Of a stretch of 64,000 bases of DNA, positions 1-12,350 are shown piece by piece (position 1 is the first letter of the stretch; every line of letters begins with the position of its first letter). The translations under genes and the position numbers were made by a program. The stretch comes from Inia geoffrensis (taxonomy: Eukaryota > Chordata > Mammalia > Artiodactyla > Iniidae): contig CM070909.1 of assembly GCA_036417435.1 (NCBI GenBank), forward strand, positions 10,820,597 to 10,884,596, written 5' to 3'. The notes under the pieces are model-generated. The model saw nothing but the letters and a program-made list of their open reading frames with translations, was not told the DNA's origin and did not search any database.

Positions 1-222
1 TCCAACTAAGTTGGAGATTCAAGTAAGTTCATAAGGTATTTATGATATCACTTTTTATATGACAGGGGACGTATTTTACTGAGACAATACTGCTGTGGGC
101 TTTCCTTGGATGCACAATCACCGCATGTAAAAATACTTTCTTCACCCCTTGCTCCAAACCTTAGCACCAATAATTAACCCTTCTAAATCAAGGACTTTAT
201 TAATCTTTTAATTCTGCCTTGC

Positions 223-351
223 CTGTGGTCGTGAGAGCCTTGGTAGGAGCCACATTCTTTTCTAAAGATGGTTGACTGTGGTTCTCTTTATTTCTTGATT
301 GAAAGCTGTTATCCTTCAACAGGTTGTTCCCTGAACTGGGTCTCCAGATAG
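223..351 (-). CDS. CLEC7A: CLEC7A exon 3 (stalk; skipped in the short isoform)
   Basis: 129 bp and symmetric (phase 1 to phase 1), so skipping keeps the frame, as in the stalkless dectin-1B isoform known in human and mouse. It reads [20 protein letters not shown], then KENHSQP and a Thr-rich end. The acceptor is a plain AG at 353-352 with a weak pyrimidine tract. The donor is CACAG|GCAAGG, a GC-type site. Confidence 0.93.
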
Positions 352-509
352 CTTCATATACCAACAACAATAGTAATTACAGAAGAAAAAGTCATTTTGC
401 TATGTTTGAGAATTAAAATCCCCAAAATCTTATTTTTGCTGAAATGTAAAGGGATACATACTTGATTAGTGATAGATAATACATTGCTGATGGAGAGATA
501 AAGTTAGAT

Positions 510-559
<50 letters not shown>

Positions 560-2422
560 ATAGGTGATAGATTAAATATACAGAAAAAAGAAATAACTTT
601 TATGAAGAAGGTTTAATACAAAAGAGAAAAATGAAGCAAATGGAATACAGTCAATTGGTACTATGATAGATTTGAAGGAGTGATAAATCTTCTATCTTTC
701 TTCTATTATTTAAAAGTGAGAGTTCCTTGAGAACCTGTCTGGTGCCTATAACATAGAATGTACTCAATCAACACTTGCCTATTTAAGAAATCTTTCATAT
801 AGCCTCTTTGAAGGTACAATAATACTTTATTCAATTTTGAATGCATGAGCAATAAAATCTATGGAAATTTATTCATCCATCACAAAATAACTAGTTAGTA
901 TTTGATAAGTGCCTCAGGTATTTCCTGATATTATCCAAAGGAGTTTAGATTAAAGATCAGGTATAAAACAATTTCCGTAAATCATGAGACATAAAAAATA
1001 GCTTATAGTCTCTTTAGAGAATTTATTTTGTTAGGAAGATAAGCACCAATTGTACTTCCTTTTTACCTCCACTGGTTTGCTTTCATTAATTTATCCTAGG
1101 AATTCCATAGCTTTGAAACAAGCTATTCAAGGAGAGCATGCAGTTAAGAGTATGAGTTTTTAAGACAGATCACCCAAATTTCTAATCATGGTCCTACCAA
1201 TAACTAGTTTATGGCCCTAGAAATAAAATGAGAACTAATAGCGCCAATTCAATAGGGTCAATATACAGATTCAATTAGATTATGTTACGCTCTTAAAAGA
1301 GTGCCTGGAACAGTATAAATGCTTATTAAATGTCTGTTGTTAATCTCTCCCACCAATACTCACCCATGGTACACAGGACCACAGTTATCACCAGCATTAC
1401 CAAGCATAAAACTCCCAAAGTCACAGCAATGGGACGCCAACGAGGGGATGCAGCACAAAATCCTGAGGCGCCATAGGGAGCAGAAATTGAATAAAGAAAT
1501 TGGATGATGGATCACAGAGCACTTCAATTCTACAATTCATCAAAATCTGATATCCAGATAAGCTAGTAATCTAGGATTAGTCTGAATTTTTCTCCGCCTT
1601 TTACATACCTCTTCAGGTTCTGAAACTTGATATCTATGCACTCCTAATTTCAGCTCCACATTGATGTCTATAGTTCTTGACACTACCAGGATTCAAGAAA
1701 TCCTACCTATTCTTAGAAGAGATAGCTTAATGTAGCAGAAATAATTCTGGTTGCTAAGGGTAATCTTCCCCTTTCACTTATTTCTTGCACGTCCTTGGGC
1801 AAATTACTTCCTCTGTTTTTCCATTTCTCTTTGTGAAAAATTAGGTTTAATAATACATCAAAGGATTATTGTGGGCATTAAGTTAACATATGTAAAAGTA
1901 CCTAGTTTAGGGACTACTAACACATTATAGGTAACACAATTTGTCCACACATATCTATAAACACACACATGCCTCCCTACCTCTTGCATCATCTAGTTTT
2001 TCCACCCTTCCCCATCAAGTTGCCCAAGAAAAGAATTGCATAAGTGACAAGAGGAAAATAATTGTGCAATGGAAATGAACAGAAAGCAGAAGAGAGTAAA
2101 CTCTTCCGTCAAAACCTGTGAATAATCTCTTGATAACAGGAAACTCGCTTTATATTAATATCACCACTTAAAAACTGAGAATAAGCAATAAGAGCATTTC
2201 AGAGAATTGTCAAATAGGGGAATTATAGAGGAGATTAAATTGCTCATTCAGTGAAGAGAGAAATCTTTTAATGCCCTTCTCCAGATTTCACCTCTTTTAC
2301 GTTATGTCTAAGGCTCATGTCCTGATAATGGGATCTTTTTGGCTAATACATATATATTTCTTCACTGGCATACAAAGAACTCCCTTTTGTTTAAAAAAAA
2401 AAATTCCAAATCAATCTCATTA

Positions 2423-2464
<42 letters not shown>

Positions 2465-3307
2465 CTCAGGATTCTAAACCCTATGACTTCTGACTTCCCT
2501 TTGGTCTTTTCCATAAAATCACAAGTTGTTTTTTCCATCTTTTCATTCTTCTCATTCTTATCTCCAATATCCTGATGTTGTTCATTTACACTTCTTTGTT
2601 TCTTTGACCTCCATTCTGCAATTTACTCTTTTCTCTCAAATAAACAAGTCACTCCTATTGAAATTCTTTCAGCTTTGCATTTCATCACACTTATTACCAA
2701 CTTCTTATTTTTGAAGTGTCTGTCCCTATAGAACAGAGAAGTTGTGAGTATTTTCTATCATCATAATAATTAACGTAAACACAGTTGACCGTTGAAAGAC
2801 ACAGGGATTAGGGGCACCACCCCTCCCCAAAGTCAAAAATCCCCATATAACTTAGAGTTGGCCCTCTGTATCTCAGTTCTTCCATATCCACAGTTTGGAA
2901 TCCATGGATTCAACCAACAGAAGATCGTGTAGTACTGTAGTATTTACTTTTGAAAAACAACCATGTATAAGTGGACCTGTGCCGTTCAAACCTGTGTTGT
3001 TCAAGGGTCAGCTGTACTAATGATAAGTCACTGAATGGTTACCAGAAGTCTTAGTGCACATTCAAGTTATCTTCAGTGACTTCTGAAAACCTTTTACGAT
3101 ATATTAATAAAAGCCCAACAAATCTCAAGTCTCTCCAATTTTTTCCGCTTCCAGTTTTAGTTGATGAGAATGTAAATGTTGAAGTCAGAAAGAAAAAAAC
3201 ATACCTTTCTCTGAGACCACAGGTTTCCTGATGTTATTGCAAGAGCTGAAGTCTAATTGAGTATATCCATCTTCATCCAAATTTTCTATGGAAGAATGGT
3301 GTTCCAT
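223..3307 (-). CDS. CLEC7A: CLEC7A (dectin-1), 5' part: exons 1-3; rest beyond left edge
   Basis: Type II membrane receptor of myeloid cells that binds beta-1,3-glucans and signals through Syk. Three exons join in frame: 3307-3205 (103 bp), 1462-1364 (99 bp) and 351-223 (129 bp), giving 110 codons plus one base. The start reads [18 protein letters not shown], with the hemITAM tyrosine Y15 in DEDGYTQL. Exon 2 carries the transmembrane helix ([17 protein letters not shown]). Exon 3 is the stalk, with an NHS glycosylation sequon. The lectin-domain exons 4-6 are not in the window. The exon 1 and 2 donors are GT; the exon 3 donor is GC (221-222). The human stalk exon, from memory, is about 9 bp longer. 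Identity rests on my recall of human dectin-1; the match is clear across all three exons. The gene is intact as far as visible. Confidence 0.95.
508..561. repeat. (GATA)n microsatellite
   Basis: About 13 uninterrupted units of the tetranucleotide GATA in CLEC7A intron 2. It is likely polymorphic in length. Confidence 0.95.
1140..1335 (+). repeat. MIR-like SINE relic in CLEC7A intron 1/2 region
   Basis: The stretch resembles the 3' half of MIR (splice-like TAAAATGAGAA core, then GTGCCTGGAACAGTATAAATG). It abuts CLEC7A exon 2, which begins downstream at 1364. Called from pattern memory only. Confidence 0.5.
1364..1462 (-). CDS. CLEC7A: CLEC7A exon 2 (transmembrane)
   Basis: 99 bp, phase 1 to phase 1. 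The acceptor follows GCGCCTCAG and the donor is GTGAGT. It encodes [14 protein letters not shown] and the following hydrophobic helix, ending VVLCTM. Confidence 0.95.
2424..2459. repeat. (AC)n microsatellite
   Basis: About 18 AC units in CLEC7A intron 1. Confidence 0.95.
2782..3016. mobile_element. Tigger/pogo-like DNA transposon remnant
   Basis: Inverted ends are visible: CAGTTGACCGTTGAA at the left and TTCAAGGGTCAGCTG at the right, flanked by A/TA. This is the pattern of short Tigger2-type non-autonomous copies. It has no coding capacity. It lies in CLEC7A intron 1, and a second divergent copy is at 14835-15041. Confidence 0.75.
3205..3307 (-). CDS. CLEC7A: CLEC7A exon 1 (start codon, hemITAM tail)
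   Basis: ATG at 3307-3305. It encodes the 34-residue cytoplasmic tail with the YTQL signalling motif and ends in phase 1 before a GTATGT donor. The start is chosen by homology with the dectin-1 N-terminus. Confidence 0.95.
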
Positions 3308-4084
3308 TGTTCTATTGAGTTCCTGAGTTACCTCAGCATACGAGAGCTCTTTCTTCTCTTATCGGAAGACAACTGCCTGTGGGCAAAAGAGGACCTATGA
3401 GTCAAGTCAAGTGGGGGAGGCATTTACTAGGCTTTAACAAGTTGAGCTGAAGCAGTCCAACCAGATACCCAAAAGCAGGAAATGAAAAATATGCTGTGGT
3501 AATTTCCCATTGGTACCTTTAGATCCTGTTTCTGAGGCTGATGATTCTTAAGAAAATTATAAGGTAGCACAACAGATAGATCTTTGTTTCAGATCAAACA
3601 TAAGAAAAACGAAACCATTAATGTCTTATGCCGCTTTCATTATTCTCACAACTGAACTGGACATCATTAATTGACTTGGCCTATGTAAACTTAAAAGAAT
3701 TTTGGTCCCTTGGGTTCACCAGTACTTTGTTACAACTGTTCATTCATTCATGTACTGCTCTTTCAGTAAACATGTATCAAATGCCCATCTTTTCAATTGA
3801 CAGAAGGTGGGAATAAAAGGATAAATGATACCTGTAAAGAAGCTTATTGAGTAAAGGAGGAAACCCACAGATATGTTCATGAAGGATACCATAAGGAGGT
3901 ACATTGTTGTCACAACAGAGAGGGGAAACAAATCTCTTTGGGGCTTGTCAGAGATTTATAATACACAGTAGAAAATTATTTATTCAACAATGACTATGAG
4001 CTAAGTACTACCTATTGCACGTGTTTTCTTATACAATCTCAGTTTTCCAACAAGTCTATGAGATAGACACTATTAGTCCTATTT

Positions 4085-4243
4085 TCTTTCTTAAGTATAG
4101 TTGATTTACAATGTTGTGTTAGTTTCTGGTGTACAGCGAAGTGATTCAGATATATATTTTTCATATTCTTTTCCTTATGGTTTATTACAAGATATTGAAT
4201 ACAGTTCCCTGTGTTAGACTGTAGGACCTTGTTGTTTAGTCCT
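4085..4243 (-). mobile_element. L1 3'-end fragment
   Basis: Antisense L1 3' UTR (TATAGTTGATTTACAATGTT and following). The same sequence recurs near 38.6, 48.0, 49.8 and 54.2 kb. Confidence 0.8.
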
Positions 4244-4644
4244 ATTTTCAAATGACAAAACTGAGACATAGAAATTTTACTCCCTTGCTCAGTTTTAAGA
4301 AACTAATAAAAATAATGAAGCAAGGAATCAAACCAAAGTCCACTGTTACTGCAAAACTCATGATCTTTTCTGTTATGCTACCCTGCCCCCTTCACCATTC
4401 TGTACCCTTATATTGCAAGTAACAGCTTATGGAGAATTCTGGAACTGAAATACTATGTTAAATGCTTAATGTTTCCTCTTTGCCAATTTCCACAGTAATA
4501 CCCAAGTTAATGAGATATGGAAAAACATTTATCATTGTTAGAAACTAGAGAGGTACCCATCTGTTCACAAGACTTCAAAGCAAGCAGAATGGAAGAGACT
4601 ACTGGCTGTTGTCAAAGATAAAACCAGACATTCATTAAATGTAA

Positions 4645-5391
4645 ACTGATACAGTCTCTATGGAGAACAGTATGGAGGTTCCTTAAAAAACTGAAAAGAG
4701 AGCTACCATATCACCCAGCAATGCCACTACTGGGCATATACCCTGAGAAAGCCATGACTCAAAAAGAGTCATGTACCACAATGTTCACTGCAGCACTATT
4801 TACAATGGCCAGGACATGGAAGCAACCTAAATGTCCATCGACAGATGAATGGATAAAGAAGATGTGGCACATATACAATGGAATATTACTCAGCCATAAA
4901 AAGAAATGAAATTGAGTTATTTGTAGTGAGGTGGATGGACCTAGAGTCTGTCTTACAGAGTGAAGTAAGTCAGAAGGAGAAAGACAAATACCGTATGCTA
5001 ACACATATATATGGAATCTAAGGGGAAAAAGTGGTTCTGAAGAACCTCGGGGCAGGATAGGAATAAAGATGCAGACATAGAGAATGGACTTGGGGACACG
5101 GAGAGGAGGAAGGGTAAGCTGGGACAAAGTGAGAGAGTGGCATGGACATATATACACTAGCAAATGTAAAACCAATAGCTAGTGGGAAGCAGCCGCGTAG
5201 CACAGGGAGATCAGCTCGGTGCTTTGTGACCACCTAGAGGGGTGGGATAGGGAGGGTGGGAGGGAGACACAAGGTGGAGGGGATATGGGGATATATGTAT
5301 ATGTATAGCTGATTCACTTTGTTATACAGCAGCAACGAACACAGCTTTGTAAAGCAAATATACTCCAATAAAGATGTTAAAAAAAAAAAAA
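4645..5391 (+). mobile_element. 5'-truncated L1, sense, with poly(A) tail
   Basis: Contains the end of ORF2 (reading LLGIYPEKAMTQKES in pieces), then the 3' UTR and a terminal A-run at 5379-5391. The same ORF2 end appears antisense at 7.6-7.9, 50.2-50.6 and 54.6-54.9 kb. Confidence 0.9.
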
Positions 5392-5854
5392 GTGCTGAGG
5401 ACAGATTTCCTTCAGTAATACGATTATAACAGAGAGGAGGGCCCAGCATAAACTGAACTCAACTTCCCCAAAACAAAAGACTAGCAACTTTTTAAAGGCT
5501 GGGCTGTGCTAAGGGAAAGGCACTGAGTGGTATTGGGAGGATTAATCCATGTGACTAGACCATGTGGATTTGTTCACTGGTGCTTCTCTGGAAGAAAAAC
5601 AAGCTTCCTCATCCTTTGGACAGGAGACAGTGTTGCGTATTGCACCAAGGTTGTGCCTCACTGAAGCAGGGCCCTACCCTCCCATGGGGACTGGGAGAGG
5701 GCAGGTTATCTCCCTAATTAATTCCCTGTTTGCTTTCAGAGATGGCTCTCAGGACCCTGAGGAAAGTTTTAGGTGGTAGCTTTACACCTCAAAGGGCAGA
5801 GAGAGGATTTTATTTTTTTAATTTTTATTTTATTTTTTTGTGTATGTGTGTTTT

Positions 5855-6108
5855 TTTTAAACATCTTTATTGGAGTATAATCGCTTTACAATGGTGTGTT
5901 AGTTTCTGCTTTATAACAAAGTGAATCAGTTATACATATACATATGTTCCCATATCTCTTCCCTCTTGCATCTCCCTCCCACCCTCCCTATCCCACCCCT
6001 CTAGGTGGTCCCAAAGCACCAAGCTGATCTCCCTGTGCTATGTGGCTGCTTCCCACTAGCTATGGGTTTTACATTTGGTAGTGTATATATGTCCATGCCA
6101 CTCTCTCA
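5855..6108 (-). mobile_element. L1 3'-end fragment
   Basis: Antisense 3' UTR starting AACATCTTTATTGGAGTATA. It shares sequence with the 3' end of the 4645-5391 copy and with 43406-43565. Confidence 0.9.
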
Positions 6109-6841
6109 CGAACAAACGGTAAATTGTCCTAGCAGCAATGAACTTTCTCAGGCAGGCATTTTAAAGGGATCTGGGATCATTCCAGGACACAGCCTTAAAC
6201 TACTAGAAGCCATGTTAGAGTTTGTCAAATGTCTTAGTGCAAAGGTTTGGATGGAGTTGTTCTGTTCCAAGAGTTCTACAGTTCTCATTAATACATATCA
6301 AAATGGAAGAGAGGTCAATGGAAAAAAATAAAATTCACCCTCTTACCTAGCCTGCCACAAAAGTTTTACTAACTTTTCACAGACACAAAATAGTGGTGTG
6401 GATCTAATCTCGATCTCCACCAGACATCCAGTTCGATAATGCAGCCCTTGGGAAAGCAGAGGAGAGCTGGAAAGGGATTTTTTTCTCAGAGTGAATAAAT
6501 TGGCTTAAGGAAGAAAGGTCAGTCAACTAAGTAGAACTAGAGAACAGGAATGAAGGGCACACCTTCTAGGCAGTAATAAAAAGATTTTTACTATTGATTC
6601 AGACCTCCCACACACAATGGGAGAATCTTTATGTAATAACTTTTATTTTCTTTGACTGCCATCCTCTGTTTAATCACAATCCTACAAAAACAACTGTCTC
6701 TCTAAGTTGTCAAAGAAAATTTTCAGTGAATGTAAACTTTAGCCTTCTCTTTTGTCCAGGACTAAAACAATTAAACAGTGATTACACAAATCATTGACAA
6801 ACTAGGAAAAATAATCCCTCAGCATTTTAAAAGGCAGGAGG

Positions 6842-6980
6842 GGGAATTCCCTGGTGGTCCAGTGGTTAGGACTCATCGCTTTCACTGCAGGAGCTGGGTT
6901 CAATCCCTGGTCGGAGAACTAAGATCCCGCAAGCAAGCCTCGAGGTGCAGCAAATTAAAAAAAAAAAAAAAAAAAAAAGA
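6842..6980 (+). mobile_element. CHR-1-type SINE
   Basis: GGAATTCCCTGGTGGTCCAG head, B-box-like GGGTTCAATCC and an A-run of about 20 at the end. An older, shorter relative of the CHR-2 copies. Confidence 0.85.
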
Positions 6981-7369
6981 TGGCAGAAGGGAGTGGGGAA
7001 AGGCAATTTGCATATTCTGAGAAAAATACCCTTGGTTAAACAGTAATGTAAGAAACAGGTGAAAAACCAATCTAAGCAACCAAACAACAAACAAAACCCA
7101 GCGAATAACAATTAACTAATTCACATTCTCAGTGAGATTTAATGAAAATTGCATTTATACAGCAAGGTTTTTCTTCAAAGAAAAATGAGAAACCTGAGAA
7201 AAGTTCTTAGAAGTGAAAACACATTTTATAAACTAAAAATACAATAAATTGAATCAAGAGTTAGATTGAATATTGCACCAATAAAACAACTTAAAGAACT
7301 GCATTCAGTACAGCTGAATTAGCCTGGTCATACTCTCATTTCTACATATGTTAAACTGTTGTTAACGGT

Positions 7370-7612
7370 AGTAATCTAGTTAATCTATCCCTCCCTACTA
7401 CCCTTCCCTGCTAGTAACCATAAGTTCATTCTCTGTTTCTGTTTTGTAAATAAGTTCATTTACACCATGTTTTTTAGATTCCACATATAAGCAATGTCAT
7501 ATGATATTTGTCTTTTTCTGTCTGACTTATTTCACTTAGTATGATAATTTCCAGGTCCATCCATGTTGCTGCAAATGGCATTATTTCATTTTTAATGGCT
7601 GAATAATATTCC

Positions 7613-7656
<44 letters not shown>

Positions 7657-8380
7657 ACATCTTCTTTATCCATTCATCTGTTGATGGACATTTAGGATGT
7701 TTCCATGTCTTGGCTATTGGAAAGAGTGCTGCAATGAACATTGGAGTACATGTATCCTTTCGAAACATGTTTTTCTCTGAATATATGCCCAGGAGTGGGA
7801 TTTCTGGATCATATAATAGCTCTATTTTTAGTTTTTTTAAGGAACCTCCATCCAGTTCTCTATAGTGTCTGTACCAATTTACATTCCCGCCAACAGTGCA
7901 AGAGGGTCCCCTTTTCTCCACACCCTCTGCAGCATTTATTGTTTGTAGATCTTTTGATGATGGCCATTCTGACTGGTGTGAGGTGATACCTCATTGTAGT
8001 TTTGATTTGCATTTCTCTAATAATTAGTGATGTTGAGCATTTTTCATGTGCCTCTTGCCCATCTGTATGTCTTCTTTGGAGAAATATTTAGGTCTTCTGC
8101 CCCTTTTTTTGATTGGGTTGTTTGTTTTTTGGGTATTGAGCTGCATGAGCTGTTTGTAATAATTTTAGAAATTAATCCCTTGTTGGCTGCATCATCTGCG
8201 AATATTTTCTGTGGGTTGTCTTCTCATTTTGTTTGTGGTTTCCTTTGAAGTGCAGAAGCTTTTAAGTTTAATCAGGTCCCATTTGTTTATTTTTGTTATT
8301 TCCATTACTCTGGGAGATGGATAGAAAAAGATATTGCTGCGATTTATGTCAAAGTGTGTTCTGCCTATGTTTTCCTCTAA
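7370..8380 (-). mobile_element. L1 fragment, antisense, containing part of ORF2
   Basis: The minus strand encodes broken L1 ORF2 C-terminal sequence ([17 protein letters not shown]). It contains a (TA)n run at 7616-7654. Frames are interrupted, so it is inactive. Confidence 0.9.
7616..7654. repeat. (TA)n microsatellite
   Basis: About 19 TA units inside the L1 relic. Confidence 0.95.
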
Positions 8381-8384
8381 GTTT

Positions 8385-8705
8385 TATACAGCAGAATGAT
8401 TTGGATACATACATATATATGTATATACGTGTGTGTGTGTCTATATTCATTTTCTTTTTATTCTTTTCCATTATAGTTTATTACAAGATATTGAATATAG
8501 TTCCTGTGCTGTATAGTAAATCCTTGCTGTTTATCTATTTTATATATGGTAGTGTGCATCTGTTAATCTCATACTACCAATTTGTCCCTCCCTTCCCCTT
8601 TGGTAACCATAAGTTTTTCTACTCACAGACATTTTCTATGTCTGTGAGTCTATTTCTGTTTTGTAAATAAGTTAATTTGTACTATTTTTTAGATTCCACA
8701 TATAA
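8385..8705 (-). mobile_element. L1 3'-end fragment
   Basis: A second antisense L1 3' segment adjoining the previous one, with an AT/GT-rich simple stretch at 8408-8440. Confidence 0.8.
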
Positions 8706-8778
8706 GTTATATCATATAATATTCTTTTTGATCACACAAACAGTTATATCATATAATATTCTTTGTGATCACACAAAC
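8705..8778. repeat. Tandem duplication, two 37 bp units
   Basis: Units 8705-8741 and 8742-8778 (AGTTATATCATATAATATTC...) differ by about one base, so the duplication looks recent. Confidence 0.9.
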
Positions 8779-8874
8779 ACATCAAGCTGTTCCTGTCTCA
8801 GGAATTTTGCGCTTATACTTTGGCTAATATGCTTTGCCTTGAGAACTCTGCATGGTGGGGTTTTTCTTGATAAT

Positions 8875-9185
8875 TAGTTCTTAGTTCAAATATCACTCTT
8901 TCTGGTAGGTCTTCCCTGATCGTTCAGTCTGACGCAGAATATGACCACAGCACCTCTCCATCACACTGAATCACATCAGACAGCTTTTCTTTTTTTCTTT
9001 GAAGTACTTCACACTATTGGAATACATCTCATCTGTTTGTAGTTAGACTCGCCATGTCTCCATGTTTGTAAAAGCTCCATGAGTTAGGAACCTTGTTTGT
9101 TCATTCCTTGCTCATTCAAACATATATCCCAAGAACATAGACTAGTTTCTGATTCATTGTAGGTTATCAGTAAATATATGTATAA
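8875..9185 (+). mobile_element. L2-like LINE relic
   Basis: The order of motifs fits the L2 3' end: TCTTCCCTGATCGTTCAGTC, then AAAGCTCCATGAG, then CAGTAAATATATG. Divergent; called from memory of the consensus. Further short L2-like pieces occur at 9290-9370 and 10500-10610. Confidence 0.6.
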
Positions 9186-10246
9186 AAGGTTATGAGAAGT
9201 AAGCAAAAATACTTTAAAAATAATAATACACGTACAAAATATATATAAGTGCCTACCTATATTATAGCCTAAAATTACCTAATGCTATTGTCTGGTTCAG
9301 CTTATAAACTCCAAAAGGACAAGCATTCTATCTCTATAGGTATTCTATGTCCAATGTCTAGACCAGTGTCTTAATGGTCCTGTCTATTGGGGGAAATAGG
9401 CAAGAACACTAACAATTATACTTCTTATGAACTAAGAGCTAAACTGTTGGTAATTCCAATTTCTAGTACCAAATCACACCCAAGTTGTCTTTAAATTGAC
9501 TGTGGAGAGCAGGGGAAAACAAAGAATGGTGGGTGTTATTTTCAAGTGGGAGGTGTTTCTCGTATGTATGTTTGTTTGTTTTAGGTTACCTGTGGCATTG
9601 TCCCTGTATTGGCCAGTCATGTTTTGATCAAATACGTTGACTATATTTTCTTTTTTCCTGTACCTTTAAACTCTGTATCATCTTTAATAGGAAGAAAAAT
9701 ATAGCAAAATATGATGCAGTACAAGCCAAACAGGAAAGTGTCTAGACTGTCCCAGTATCAATACAACCAGAGCATCCCTGATTTTACTTGTTTTATATCT
9801 GGGAATTTAGTACATAATTTTATTGAACCCATAAAATACTTGGAAGTTATTCACCTGGTATATTCTATTCATTTATTTTTAAAAGTGGAAACAACCTGAG
9901 ATAAGGCAATTGAATTGCAGAGGGGGAAAAAATCTCCAAGTTATTGGCAGAATTTCTAAATTCAAAGTCCACATTCTAGCTAATGAATGAACCATGTACC
10001 TCCTGATTCTGTCACTGTATTAACAGAGTGACTTTAGATGTACTGTTTCATTTTCTTTGCTTGTTTCCTTACCAGCAAAACGATGATGGGTCTTTATGCC
10101 CAGCTAGTATCTTTGGATGGTGAATAAGAAAGATATATGGTAACTAAAAAAAGAAAACAGAGTTCCTGTGGGGTGTGATCTGAGCTGAGTCAACACGAAT
10201 TCATTAAAAAGATTTAGCAAAATCGGGCAGAAGTGAATGAGGTGAT

Positions 10247-10261
10247 GGCGCCATCTGCTGC
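10247..10261 (-). promoter_or_regulatory. Candidate CTCF site
   Basis: The minus strand reads GCAGCAGATGGCGCC, matching 14 of 15 positions of the degenerate core CCASYAGRKGGCRSY. It sits in non-repeat-looking sequence between CLEC7A and OLR1. Motif only; occupancy unknown. Confidence 0.5.
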
Positions 10262-12106
10262 TTTATATTATGAATTTCAAGGCAAATTAGAGGAAGTTAT
10301 TCTGTTTTATTCACTTGTGAGTAAAACTGAAGCATTTCTGCAGGGTGGATCTGACTCATAATAAAAACGTGACTTTCACTCTGCTTAAAGGCATCTGTAT
10401 TACTTTATTCCTAAGAAATTGTAGTTGTTGGGAGTTATTCTATTGTGAGCAGCCATTGGATTCCTTCAATAATAACCACATATGTTTACTATACTTTTAA
10501 TTTTCAATGTGTCATAAGTTCCTGGAGAGCAGGAAGCTTGTCTTGTTCCCTACAAATTCCCAGCATCTAGAGTAGCGCTTCACATATTAAATGAATGAAT
10601 AAAGTTGTACATATGTAGCTATTTTTAATTTGTTTGTTTTCTTCCTACACACGAGACTGTAAGGACACTAAGGATAGGCTCTCTGTATGTTAATTACTGC
10701 CTACTCTGTTAGGACTAAAAAAAGAAAGCATCTGAGTGAGAGTTGTTAAATAAGTGAATGTGTAACCCCCAAAAAAGTGAGAAAAGTTTCTAATCCACAT
10801 CTCTCTTACAGCAGCTTAGAATAACTTGGAGAAAGCAAAATATCCTGATACTGTCATTTTGATATTTAGGTTACTGAGGTATATAAGCAGGTGTTTTAAA
10901 AGTATATATTAGGCATCCTACTTCATTTCCAATATATAACCCACACGCTTAATAAGATGGGCATAATATTGAGAAAAAGTTGTCTATTTATGTATTTTTT
11001 TAATGTTTGGGGTCTGTTGTAAATAAGTAAACGACTTAGTGCTGTAGAAGAGAATATCCCAGAAAAGAGCTTAGCAAACACATTATGTTTATGAATATAT
11101 TCAGGTTCCTGCTATCTGTCTTATAGGATGCTTTACTAAGCTTAAATTACGTATATTCTCTAAGAGTAGAAATATAAATCATCTGTCAGCTGTGCTCTTA
11201 ATGGGGTAAAGAACTAGGGAAGAGCTGAGGCGTGTGGCTCCTCACTGGTGTATAATGTGGACCACTAAGTTTAATGGGTTCTACAAACGGCCAATTTAAT
11301 AATTTTCAAAGCCACTGAGATTTCCTTATGGTTCAGGTACAAGCCAAATACCTAATACTCCTACTTAAAATTCTATGTTTTCGCAACTGTGCAAATGCTC
11401 AGGACCATGTACTTCTCTCTCATTTTTAAAATTTGCTCCCAGGAAACGAGTAGTTCATTAACTTTCTGGCTCATGGCATCCCTCATGGGTTAATACCTTG
11501 TGCATCACTGGGATGAGGATGACTGATCATGGAGGGGATTTTGGAAGTAAATATAGGTGCAGAGAAGGTACATTTGGAGACATTAAGGTATAAAGATCGG
11601 ATATTTTAAATTTGTTCATTTTACTTGCTAAGATTTAAAAACTTGAACAATAGATGCAGGAAAGCATACCTATTCTGCTCATCTTTCCAAACCAGAGCAG
11701 CTTAACTCTGTGAAATACTCTAAGATAATTCAGTATTTTAAATAATATTCACTTATATACCATCTATTCTATAATAGAATACCTTCTATGCTCATTGACC
11801 CAAATGCCCTGCAAGCACTAATAAACTCAGAAAATCTCCACAAAGAAGAAACTGAAGAAATGCTGAACAATACTCTTTATGGTTCAAGAAACAAGAGGCA
11901 GGTCAGGAGGTATTCCACAGGACATTATTTCAACAACAACAACAGCAACAAAGAATCCTAAACAATGTTTATAAACACCATTAAACCTAAGTTAAGGAGT
12001 TATTTGGTCAATTTGCTGTATGAGATTAAGAACCTACTACCAAAAACAGAAACACTCGTAGGACACTATAAATACAAGGAAAAAATGAACTAATAGAATA
12101 GTTAAC

Positions 12107-12350
12107 ATTTCTTGAACTCTAACCAAATCCTAGGCACTACATGAATTATTATATAAACATTATCCCATTAAATCCTCATATATCTATGACCTACTAGAAA
12201 TAAAATGAAGATCTATGAGCTACAAGTGTTATTTCTATCTTTCAGTTAAGGTAATCAAGCTAATAAAGATGTTGAGTAACTTTCCTTAGATAACAGAGAT
12301 GTAAAACACTGGGATTTGAACTCAGATAGTCCAAATTCAGAGTTCATTCC
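12107..12350 (+). mobile_element. MIR relic
   Basis: Typical order: AACATTTCTTGAACTCTAA, TAGGCACTACATG, TTATCCCATTAAATCCTCA, then GGGATTTGAACTCAGATAGT. Strongly diverged. Confidence 0.7.

Noticed and set aside
221..222. Moving the CLEC7A exon 3 border to find a GT donor
   Set aside because: No nearby GT keeps both the homologous exon end (TTT/G) and phase 1; the GC donor fits the CAG|GCAAG consensus best.
508..561. Regular short repeats resembling an array
   Set aside because: Simple (GATA)n microsatellite with no spacers; CRISPR arrays are not expected in nuclear mammalian DNA.
4721..5175. Possible coding frames near 4.7-5.2 kb, 7.6-7.9 kb and 50.2-50.7 kb
   Set aside because: Fragments of L1 ORF2 C-terminus and 3' UTR with stops; not host genes and not intact elements.
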